Shown here: positions 56,351-64,000 of the stretch, in pieces
Position numbering within the stretch: position 1 is the stretch's first letter
Layout of the letters: each line of letters starts with the position of its first letter
Assembly: GCA_032622095.1 (NCBI GenBank)
Contig: CP136062.1
Location: 134,619,282 to 134,683,281, forward strand
Direction of reading: 5' to 3'
Source: Siphonodentalium dalli
Lineage: Eukaryota > Mollusca > Scaphopoda > Gadilida > Siphonodentaliidae
DNA length: 64,000 bases
The notes under the pieces: model-generated
The model's input: the letters and a program-made list of their open reading frames with translations, nothing else
What the model was told of the DNA's origin: nothing
The model's database searches: none
Position numbers and translations under genes: made by a program

Positions 56351-57231
56351 CCGGATCAGGCCGGATCAGCGTCGCTCGCTCCGGGGATTGGGGAATAATT
56401 TTGAACCCGCAATTTTTGAGTTCTCAATTTTTTCCCCATTTCGGGTCCTAATAATTTTTGCAGGAATGACATCGTAAGGTCTCGAAACGCGTTTTAAACA
56501 AACTTTTTTTTTTTTTGTAACCGGCGGATCGGATTTTAGGATCCTAAAAACAGAATTCCCCGATTTTCGTGATTTTCGGATTCGAAAAAAACCCGGAAGG
56601 CGTCTTTTGCCGGCAAATCGGTTTCTCATCCCCGAAAGAGCTATCGAAACTCTTTCGAATGACGCTTTGACCTGAATTTATAGGATCCGTTGGAGATCCT
56701 CTATATACACAACATATTCCATACATGTTTACAGTTTATTCGACCGGATAAGTTGATAATATAATGTTTTGGAACTTCCCCTTCCAGATGGTATATAATA
56801 TGGAATATTTTGTTTATAATATGACCTGGTGATTCAAAAATTAAGTGGGCCTTTAGCTAATTTCCCCTTATTCTGTCGTAGATTTGCAATAGTTATTAGG
56901 AAAACACGAAGAATGATCAGTTGTCGGTCGGGCGTGTAGTAGACACAGAACCGGAAATATGTGTTACTGGTTGATATTTTAGGGCACTATTGCAATCGTG
57001 GAAGGATGACACTTTACGCCAGTGGGTTGTATGGAGTCGAGACTGTGTTTGGTTGTATTGTGTGTGGCCGTGCAATTGCGGTCTCTATTATAACAAACCA
57101 GGTTTTCTCTCTCTTGTTTTGGGTCGGAAATCTTGACCGCGTGTAATATTGTCTCGTTCTAATAAATGCTCATTTGATCGAATATTGTCATCTGTGTTTG
57201 TTACCCGACTATGTAACTACTTAAAGATACG
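56351..57231. other. No gene seen
   Basis: GC-moderate transition (CCGGATCAGGCCGGATCAGC, a T-run at 56503-56516) then AT-rich. CCGTTGGAGATCCTCTATA at 56688 matches the word to the right of the MITE at 17879. Frames at 56961-57146 lack motifs. Confidence 0.4.
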
Positions 57232-57464
57232 AGCGGCGTTGGCGGTAGGTATGCTGTTAAAATATTCACCTCCGTCAAAAACCGCCATAAATAGAAAGAA
57301 TAGTAAAATATAGACAGGCTTTGTTCTTGTACCAATCAGAAATATGGCATAAACAGTATGTTATTGTCAAATGTTTTTTCCTTTGTTATGTAAACAAAAG
57401 CAAAAAAACCGTTACAGATCCTGGCTTTTGTTTAGATCAGGATATGGTAAACATAAAGAGCGTT
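57232..57464 (+). repeat. Left half of a split family B element
   Basis: GGTATGCTG-TAAAATA-TCACCTCCG, AAAACCGCCATAAA, AGAAAGAAT, ATATAGACAG, GCATAAACA-TATGTTATTG, TTGTTATGTAAACAA and CATAAAGAGCGTT follow the same order as the minus strand of 37291-37777. Homology stops at the core and resumes at 59571. Confidence 0.8.
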
Positions 57465-57649
57465 ATTACCGCCACGAAGTGGGTGGACACTGGTGTACAG
57501 ATTTGTATAGACTCATGGTCGTATGGAGGAATGTATTCTTGTTTCGTACTAGAGTATAAATCGTACAGATAATTACGATAGTACGACAAAGATTAGCACA
57601 TGTGTGTACGTCACCGGTGTAATTGTGGGGACATGTTTCTATTATGAAG

Positions 57650-58440
57650 ATTTGCTATCCCGAAGGTCCGCTATTCCGAAGGTTTTTGTTATTTTTAGGT
57701 TAATTCTATATTCTAAAGTATTGAGACTAATTTGAGAGGGTTCATTTTCACAAAGATTCTTTTTATGGAGTGTGCGCTCACATCCGAACTGATCCTGCGC
57801 GCACACCGATACAGATACAGGAGGAAATAACTTAACTTAGAACATTAAATGTTATTTTGTTTTGTTTTCGCGGGTTTTCATGAGATTTAATGTCATTACG
57901 TGGGCCCATACCGTTGAATTCTTGGCATATAATATGAATGTTGTGGTATATATGGACCCTCCCGCATTGGGACATGACACAGGTACAGTTGACTTAAGTG
58001 ATGTTCTGTGTGGGCTCCAATTTGGAGTTCAATATTTTAAGGGCCAAGTTTAGAATGTTATGGGTCCATAGCTTTGAACTCTGGGCATATAATATGAATA
58101 TTGGGGGGCATGTCTCTATTCCGAAGGTTCACTATTCCGAAATTTCTCTGAATGTTCGCTATTCCGAAGGTTCACCAATCCGAAGGTTCGTTATTCCGAA
58201 TGTTCACCAATCCGAAGATTTTTGTTATTTTAAGGTTAATTCTATATTCTAAAGTATTGAGAGGGTTCAATATCACGAAGATTCTTTTTATGAAGGAAAT
58301 AACTTAAAACATTAAATGTGATTTTGTTTTGTTTTCGCGGGTTTTCTTGAGTTTAATGTCATTACGTATGACCTTATTTCTCATTACATATTCACGCCAA
58401 GCAGCCCACACAATTGCTATGTTTCCATGCGATTTAATGT
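57650..58440 (+). repeat. ATTCCGAAGGTTC minisatellite and a ~537-bp direct duplication
   Basis: GCTATTCCGAAGGTTC words occur near 57655, 57670, 58107, 58128, 58150, 58166, 58182 and 58199. TTTTTGTTATTTTAGGTTAA followed by TTCTATATTCTAAAGTATTG occurs at about 57682 and 58219, and GATTCTTTTTATGGA, TTTTGTTTTCGCGGGTTTTC also recur downstream of both. Confidence 0.85.
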
Positions 58441-58808
58441 GATTACGTGTGACCTAATATCTCAATAATCTGAGGCAAGAGTACGCCTGCTAAAGGCGAA
58501 TTATAACAGTTGGGGCTATAACGCTCAATGAATAATGGAGGCTATAACAAACTGCGCAGCAGAATATCGCTGAGTGGACGAGTATGAGATGAGCCTAACT
58601 GCAATTGTGACTTTGTTTATAGGCCCACTTAACTTTCGAGTCATTCATTTTTTATAGTATATACGGTTTTAATAACAATTTATGGCATAAAATTTGAATA
58701 AAATACTATAATTCATCATACTTCTATCTCCTAGTTTGAAACACCTTTAAAATACAGCGTCGTATATCTAGCAATTAGCAACCAACATGTCCTCCTCGGC
58801 TTTTCATA

Positions 58809-59318
58809 GATTTCAACGTAATTTGATACTTATGAGTATTTATGCACGGGAAGTGTTTTGGACGGGTCAAATCGTGACCCCGACTTGACCTTGACCTTTA
58901 AAACTGTCAATGCAAGGTCAATTTGGGTAAAACGGACAAATTTCGGCGAAATTTGATACCTAGGGATACTTTTGTCCGGGGAAAGTTTTGAACTGGTCAA
59001 ATCGTGACCTCGTCCTGACCTTGACCTTCAATGTGGTCAACCAAAGGTCAAATCGGACAAAACGGATGGATTTCGACGAAATTTGATACCTATGGGTACT
59101 ATTGTCGGGGGAGTGTTTTGGACGGGTCAAATCATGACTCCGACATTACCTTGACCTTCAAAATTGTTCATTAAAGGTCAAGTGGGGTAAATCGGACGGA
59201 TTTCGACGAAATTTGATACCTAGGGGTACTTTTCTCCGGGTGGGGGTGTTTTGGACTGGTCAAATCATGACCCTGACCTGACCTTGACTTTCGAAATAGT
59301 CAATTGAAGGTCAAATCG
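58809..59318 (+). repeat. 130-bp tandem repeat with TGACCTTGACCTT, four copies
   Basis: GAC(G/T)GGTCAAATCGTGAC starts near 58861, 58991, 59121 and 59254 (offsets 130, 130, 133). Each unit carries TGACCTTGACCTT, the inverse of AAGGTCAAGGTCA, and further AAGGTCAA words, plus ATTTCGACGAAATTTGATAC. Copies are about 85 percent alike. Confidence 0.92.
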
Positions 59319-59570
59319 CGTCTTTCACCGGAAATCAGATGGGAAACAGCCCGGGCGAAGTCGGGCCCATCAGCTTGTGTAACAAAGAAGACAGTTTGAA
59401 GAAAGTAACGTATGACACGAGAAACGGGAAAACTTGAAATATGGAAGTATGCAAATTTCCCGCATCAAATTTGAAAGCTAGTTTATAGAATAATTGTATT
59501 ATAATTTATATTTATGGCTAATAATATGATATTGGTGGCGTTACCATTTCTGACTATGGTTTTCTTGTTT

Positions 59571-59840
59571 GTTACTGTTTTCCTGATATGGAATTAATAA
59601 AGAACGTTTATATCATGTGTGTGTGATTAACCAATAGAATTGAGCTGTGTTATGTAAACAGAAGCAAAACTTCTGTAACATGAGCAGGCTCTTGTTTACG
59701 GACGTCTCGACGACAATATACTATTTACGCGCTGATTATGTTTGGTATATGAACAAAACTATATATTTTTTAATATCCCTTCTGTTGATGACGATTTGAA
59801 CAAATATGAATATTTCTGCAACGAGCGCCGCCCCGCCTTT
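59571..59840 (+). repeat. Right half of the split family B element
   Basis: Begins TTCCTGATATGGAATTAATA, AAGAACGTTTATAT, GTGTGATTA-CC-ATAGAATTG, then GAACAAATATGAATATTTC and an end GCGCCGCCCCGCC that matches the GGCCTCCC end of 37291-37777 on the minus strand. Confidence 0.75.
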
Positions 59841-60376
59841 AAGTAATGGCGTGGTGGCAGCGTTGATATAAAACGTTCGTCTCCATTACATTGAACAAGG
59901 AAGATTCAACAAGTCGGAGTTGGGTGAACAACATTGCATATTTTCGACGCAGCAGCTGACAGACGGGGAAATTCCGCTGAAAAGTATTCTTTCATTTGGG
60001 CGTTTCATTTTGGAACTGAAACGCGGTCCGACTTTCGCGACGTACCAATAAAGAGCGTGGCTCTAGCACCCTTTATAACACCGTGGTGTTTGACAAACAC
60101 AGAGACGGTAGCTTCAGTTAGTGAGTGGCGAAGTACCATCGTACGATCACTGTCAATGGACAACAATTTCGAATCATTCTTAGTTGAAGCCACTACGTGG
60201 TTGATGAAAACCAAGGCCTAGCCACTCAGAGGCTTTGTCGCTGATGATGATAGCGTGACAATAGACATTCGTCGAAGTGCGAGCCAGAAGGCCACTCTCC
60301 TAGAATTCATTCTGGGCCAGATCGCAATATATTGTCCTGTGATTGCTCGCTACTCAATCAATAAAAGTCAACGTCT
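59841..60376 (+). other. No certain gene; 95-codon frame 59934-60221
   Basis: The frame starts MHIFDAAADRRGNSAEK and ends WLMKTKA. It contains AATAAAGAGCG (60047) and no recognisable domain. It could be an exon but an overlapping minus-strand frame of 69 codons exists. Not promoted to a gene. Confidence 0.25.
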
Positions 60377-60730
60377 ATGGAAAGTATTTGGGAGATGATC
60401 CAGGTGCATTTTGGATTTTACACGGCTGAACAAAAATGTTTAGAGCCATATGGAGAAGAGAAATTGGCTGCGCACCATGGTGAAATAAATGTCTCGTGTA
60501 AATATGTTGCAGCTAATGGTCTCAAGCAATCTATCGAGAAAAATCAGAGTACCGGTACATGCTTTCATACAACATATTTATTGCCATCGTCTGCACATGG
60601 GCAGACAGGAGAGAAAGAAACAGTTGATGGTATGAGCTCGGACCAGATTTCACGAGACACTGCAATCATATCTACTGGAGGGAGTGATATTTATGAATGT
60701 GACAGAACTGATTTGCTCCTGGACAGATAG
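60377..60730 (+). CDS. Unrecognised 117-residue frame leading into a 69-bp coding-like repeat
   Basis: Frame begins MESIWEMIQVHFGFYTAEQK and ends YECDRTDLLLDR. I do not recognise the fold; no signal peptide or membrane segment is visible. Its last 9 codons enter the first unit of a 69-bp (23-residue) repeat that runs to 61048, where stops now interrupt the frame. The whole looks like the remnant of a protein whose C-terminus was a tandem of 23-residue Cys-containing units. Whether it is a live exon or a pseudogene fragment cannot be told from this window. Confidence 0.3.
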   Translation: MESIWEMIQVHFGFYTAEQKCLEPYGEEKLAAHHGEINVSCKYVAANGLKQSIEKNQSTGTCFHTTYLLPSSAHGQTGEKETVDGMSSDQISRDTAIISTGGSDIYECDRTDLLLDR

Positions 60731-61048
60731 TGTGATCATTCGTATGTGATATGTGCACAGGGGAACAATTTCAGAGCTGACTTGTTATCTGACAGAGGCA
60801 ACGACCGTTAGAGCATGAGCTGTTCGCGGGGTCATACACACAGAGCTGACTTAATATCTGACAGATAAAAAAGACCATATGAGTGTGAAATGTATGCAGC
60901 ATAACATTTTCAGAGCTGACGTGTTATCTGACAGAGGCAACGACCTTTCGAGCGTGACCTGTCCGTTGGATAATACCCACAGAGCTGACATAATAGCTGA
61001 CGGAGAAAAGGACCATATGAGTGTGAAATGTATGCAGAGTAATACTTT
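60703..61048 (+). pseudogene. 69-bp (23-codon) tandem repeat, five units, coding-like but broken
   Basis: CAGAGCTGAC or CAGAACTGAT begins units at 60703, 60772, 60841, 60911 and 60980 (offsets 69, 69, 70, 69). The last two units translate as FRADVLSDRGNDLSSVTCPL and HRADIIADGEKDHMSVKCMQ plus three residues each, in one open frame from 60879. Units alternate between two types (a 138-bp dimer). Stops in the earlier units (TAG at 60728, TGA and TAG further on) and a one-base offset break the series. Each unit has one conserved Cys. Confidence 0.6.
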
Positions 61049-61500
61049 CGGAAAAATACCATGCACATGTGAGATGCAATGCTCGTTAACGTTTCCCCGC
61101 GGATAGACTTGTACTACAACAATAACATCGTGTGTGTGGCACTTACATGTAAGCCAGGTCAGGAAATAAACTTAATTGATCGCTCGCTCGATCGCTCAAG
61201 ACGTGGATGTATCTATCGACAAAGCACAACAGACCACTGTACAGGTGGAAGATGGATCGCTGGTTTCTGTTGTTGGTCACACAAATCTAACACTAACTCG
61301 CGGTGGCTCTCTGAAATGTACTCAAATATACCAACAGTTGTCTAAATACTAGTTATTCCGCCAGTCAGTCTCGTGGTGTCCTTTTGGGTGACAATTGCAG
61401 AAAGTTCACGCATGTAAACAGGAGGACATCTGCCAACAGTGGAAATAATAATGTGACATTGTCGACGACGCCAAATTCTGACCACATGCAAATATGGGTG
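61049..61500. other. No certain gene
   Basis: An 88-codon frame (61079-61345) follows the repeat and contains several Cys (CVALTCKPGQE, CIYRQSTTDHCTGG). No domain could be named. It may be part of the same decayed locus. Confidence 0.25.
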
Positions 61501-62240
61501 GAAATCACGTAACAATAACGTCCATTTTGGAAACTTTTTTTCTTAATGCGACATAAGGACAATACTTCACTTCAGCGTTCCAACTGACCACAATAAGCAT
61601 GTATGGAGTTGTCGTGACAATAACGTTAACTGGTGGGAAAATCAGTGATTTTCGACGATTTTTCAATTTCTGGCCGCTATTTAACCGCCATCTTGGATTT
61701 GGGTGAATATTTCTCATATATAATTGGGATCCTCACCTGGATATCTCATACAAACGTATGCATATGCATGGGTAGAGTTACATTTGTTAATAACACACAC
61801 TGATTCGAAAGAGTCATTGCGTTATTATCGTCGGTTCGGCTTTTATCGGATTATACCGGTATTTGAAAAATACGTGATATCGGGCGAAAATATTCGGCCA
61901 GGAATGTGTAGTATGGTACCAAAGTTTTCCTAAATGACTCTTCTATAATATGAATTTATCAAATCACGCCAAGATGCACATGTTGTCATACAGAGACAAA
62001 TCATATGTCCTGAAATGACGAACATTTTGATAATTTTTACGTTTCGGTCGCCATCTTGGCCGCCATATTGGGTTTTCTTGTCCAATTTTTTGCCACAACG
62101 AATCGAGTGGAAAATAAAACCGCTTGTGATATTATATTAACTATAATAGTGACCAAGAGACCTGGTGCATTTCACGGAAACTGGCCGCCATGATGGATGC
62201 CATTTTGTCTGGAGTCTGTGCGGCCATTTTTTATCTAGCT
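61501..62240 (+). repeat. Degenerate ~370-bp repeat with GCCATCTTGG words
   Basis: ACCGCCATCTTGGATTTGGG (61684) and GTCGCCATCTTGGCCGCCAT, ATTGGG (62049) follow similar AT-rich blocks (GACGATTTTTCAATTTC-like and TTTTGATAATTTTTACGTTTC). CTGGCCGCCATGATGGATGC at 62184 and GCGGCCATTTTTTATC at 62220 continue the series. No frame is conserved. Confidence 0.6.
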
Positions 62241-62719
62241 GACAACCGAAAAATGTTATAGGAGACCTTATGGAAGAAAACGAGCGGGCTTATGTTGAGT
62301 CTCAGAAGTGCAAAGGTCGACCAATATCTCCTGGACTACAATCTTGGTGGCTATTCGGGAGACTTCTGGGTGACCCTGACCTTCCGAGTGCCGCCAGTTT
62401 GGGCCGTATATAATAAACCAATCACGTAAATAAATCAGCTCTATTTCGCTATGTTAATTGATTAAAATTATATTTGTTCAGCATATCCCAATTATGTAAA
62501 ACCACATGAGTTCCCACGTTTCCGCAGAAATGCCATCAACACTATTGTCTGGGCCCATTTTACACATCTAGAATCTGGACTTTTACTAATCAAACAACTC
62601 CAAACACATTGGGATATCTATTTACACAAGGACATCACAAGATTAGACAGGCCATGGAGCCATACATTTTTGTACATAAAATAGAGCATTGTGTGTGAGA
62701 TATTGTGATATTGCAAATA
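62241..62719. other. No gene seen
   Basis: Includes TGACCCTGACCTTCCGAG at 62371. Possibly the upstream part of a LINE 3' UTR whose end is visible next. Confidence 0.4.
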
Positions 62720-62872
62720 CTTATAGTGATACTTGTTTTAGGGGGTAGCAGGAAGACATCCCGATAGGGCTAGGCTAACCCCCAATAATATATACAGCAT
62801 TTATATTATTATATGTTACTGTCATTGTATTATTCATGTGTATATTGTAAATAAATTATCCTATCCTATCCT
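62720..62872 (+). mobile_element. LINE 3' end: hairpin plus (TATCC)n tail
   Basis: A GGGGGTAGCAGGAAGACATC.. stem region pairs with GGCTAGGCTAACCCCC (62740-62783). It is followed by AT-rich sequence and the end GTAAATAAATTATCCTATCC, TATCC. A short hairpin followed by AATAAA-like and a pentamer tail is the form of CR1/L2-like LINE 3' termini. No coding part of this copy is seen. Confidence 0.6.
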
Positions 62873-62880
62873 TGTGATTG

Positions 62881-63148
62881 TGAACCAGTCCGTCGCGATG
62901 ACAAACATGCACTGCTGGTTGTGATTCAAGCCAAGCCTTATAGTAGCATCCATGCCGAGAATTACACGCATAAAGGATATACATATAGGGCTATTACGGG
63001 TTTCATAATAACCGCGCTATCATGCTACTCTTTCGTCTGCGATACTAATACAAACCTAACACCTAAAACTGGTTTCATACAGATAACTATGTTTCTGTTG
63101 GATGTTTTGGCTGAAAGAGCGACTCATATTCAAGAGATTGAATTTTAA
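62881..63148 (+). CDS. Possible exon, unrecognised protein
   Basis: A stop-free frame reads EPVRRDDKHALLVVIQAKPY, HAENYTHKGYTYRAITGF and a hydrophobic stretch IITALSCYSFVC, ending ATHIQEIEF then TAA at 63148. There is no ATG near its start, but GTGAACCAG at 62879-62887 could be an acceptor. AT-rich sequence follows. No domain recognised. It reads more like protein than neighbouring frames, but this is an impression only. Confidence 0.3.
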
Positions 63149-63498
63149 ATAATTTTTGTTTTTAATATTTGTATTGAATAACACTTGAACATATGTTGAC
63201 GTCAGCCAAAGGTAACGGAAACAGCAAAATTTCTGTGCTCTAAAAAATTTGGAACAAAAAGTTGATTAAAATTCTAAATCCAGAAAAATTCTTCTCAGGA
63301 TTACTAGGATATATGGAGGTGATAATAATTGGTATAAACCGAAACGGTTCGGAAGAAGAATTGATTGAGACAATTATTTAATATTTTGACCACATTCTTG
63401 GACTGTTACCTACCTTGTATACTGTGTGTTAATGAGTATTGTTAATAATCTGATTTATGAGTACAATCTAGCAAGTACACACAGTATTAACCAAATCA
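63149..63498. other. No gene seen; upstream region or intron of the next exon
   Basis: AT-rich. CAAGTACACACAG at 63473-63485 is a possible acceptor just before the ATG cluster of the next frame. Confidence 0.35.
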
Positions 63499-63930
63499 AT
63501 GTCAATGGCATCAAATATGGAGCGAAGGAGCAATAGGTTGCAACAGAAGAACATAGAGAATAGCAATGGAAAGGACAAGCCGTATCAGTTGAATGATCAT
63601 AGGGCTAAAAAGAAGGAAAGCAATGCCCGCAAAAGGCCAGAAGAAATAACTCATATTGATAAAATGGGAAATCGAATCTTCATACTAAACAATAAGTTTT
63701 TTGACATCTACTTGGAGAATGCTTTGGATTATTTTGAAGACATCAAAATCCAAGATTGTGCTGTATATAAAATCATGATGGAGGAGAGGAATGACAAAAG
63801 CAAAATGCAGAAGTTGACAGAGTATAAACTCCAAATATATAACTGTACAGTGTACAGGACAGAACAGGAGATAATGCCTCCGCTACATAATAATGTTCTA
63901 CCCTACAAAATGCAAATTTATGGTCAATGG
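63499..63930 (+). CDS. Candidate first coding exon with splice donor, unrecognised protein
   Basis: The frame opens at ATG 63499 (further Met codons at 3 and 7), and encodes about 143 residues. A basic, Asn/Lys/Arg-rich start (residues 8-50: MERRSNRLQQKN, RAKKKESNARKRPEE) looks like a nuclear-localising or nucleic-acid-binding tail. A mixed alpha/beta-like segment follows (MGNRIFILNNKFFDIYLENA, LDYFEDIKIQDCAVYKIMME, YKLQIYNCTVYRTEQ). The frame stops at 63931 only because the sequence reads ATG/GTAAGC, a good splice donor, so the true exon probably ends at 63929-63930 and continues beyond the window. I do not recognise the family. Codon usage is AT-rich like the surroundings. A transposon ORF1 start is the alternative. 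Confidence 0.5.
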
Positions 63931-64000
63931 TAAGCACTCTGGCCTATTTTTCGAAGATCACATCGCCATTTGCTCTGAGATTCATCTACATAAACACTAA

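Larger units (their letters stand above)
57465..59570 (+). other. 2.1-kb insertion splitting family B; no gene seen
   Basis: Defined by comparison with the uninterrupted 37291-37777 element. It contains the ATTCCGAAGG duplication (57650-58440), the 130-bp AGGTCA array (58809-59318), and otherwise AT-rich sequence. Its own termini and class were not identified. Confidence 0.6.

Noticed and set aside
53880-56451. A 91-codon frame (MDTIVLCSLALA...) preserved in three 790-bp units
   Set aside because: The units are so alike that any frame would be preserved. The frame crosses the inverted repeat core and has no domain. A codon-based comparison of units (synonymous versus non-synonymous changes) would be needed to revive it.

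Overview
This window looks like non-coding, repeat-dominated DNA from an AT-rich animal genome, most likely a marine invertebrate and quite possibly a mollusc. The basis for that is: spliced-looking C2H2 zinc-finger coding DNA, a tRNA-derived SINE, decayed non-LTR retrotransposons whose C-terminal Cys/His knuckles resemble invertebrate LINEs, many TIR/foldback elements, and AGGTCA-rich and GTCC/GACG-rich dispersed repeats of a kind I associate with mollusc genomes. The assignment is inference. No bacterial gene, rRNA, tRNA gene or CRISPR array is visible. Most short open frames are chance frames inside repeats.

Layout. 1-5.9 kb: mostly featureless, with a perfect-armed foldback (1093-1175) and a diverged inverted-repeat pair (3660/5065). 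5.9-8.0 kb: a LINE reverse-transcriptase stump cut off before its YXDD motif, followed by a degenerate tandem repeat. 8.84-12.79 kb: the most striking unit, about 730-bp terminal inverted repeats flanked by a 5-bp direct repeat (ATGCT), enclosing an intact seven-finger C2H2 exon. 15.4-17.9 kb: an array of ~111-bp repeats that flips orientation at its centre, then a MITE. 18-22.4 kb: a two-copy 149-bp duplication, a short minisatellite and a SINE with an exact 10-bp target-site duplication. 22.9-30 kb: a dispersed repeat ('family A'), two members of which are split by LINE insertions. 30.0-38.3 kb: four tandem copies of a 1,456-bp unit; the fourth is blown up by a Helitron-like, a hAT-like and a third TIR insertion, with a foldback nested in the second. 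38.64-39.35 kb: an 87-bp minisatellite. 40-46.3 kb: paired GTCCCCAG modules, a hAT-type MITE with an 8-bp duplication and other dispersed repeats. 47.5-53.4 kb: some forty ~139-bp repeats organised in higher-order blocks of 2.5-3.0 kb, then 53.4-56.35 kb in inverted orientation as ~790-bp units. 57.2-59.8 kb: a 'family B' element split by a 2.1-kb insertion that carries a 130-bp AGGTCA array. 59.9-64 kb: candidate coding fragments, a LINE tail, and a plausible exon with a splice donor at the right end.

The best-supported protein-coding feature is the zinc-finger exon (11042-11783, minus). The right-end frame (63499-63930) is the second-best candidate. The rest of the biology here is transposon nesting: relative insertion order can be read directly because tandem copies and dispersed family members provide the empty sites.
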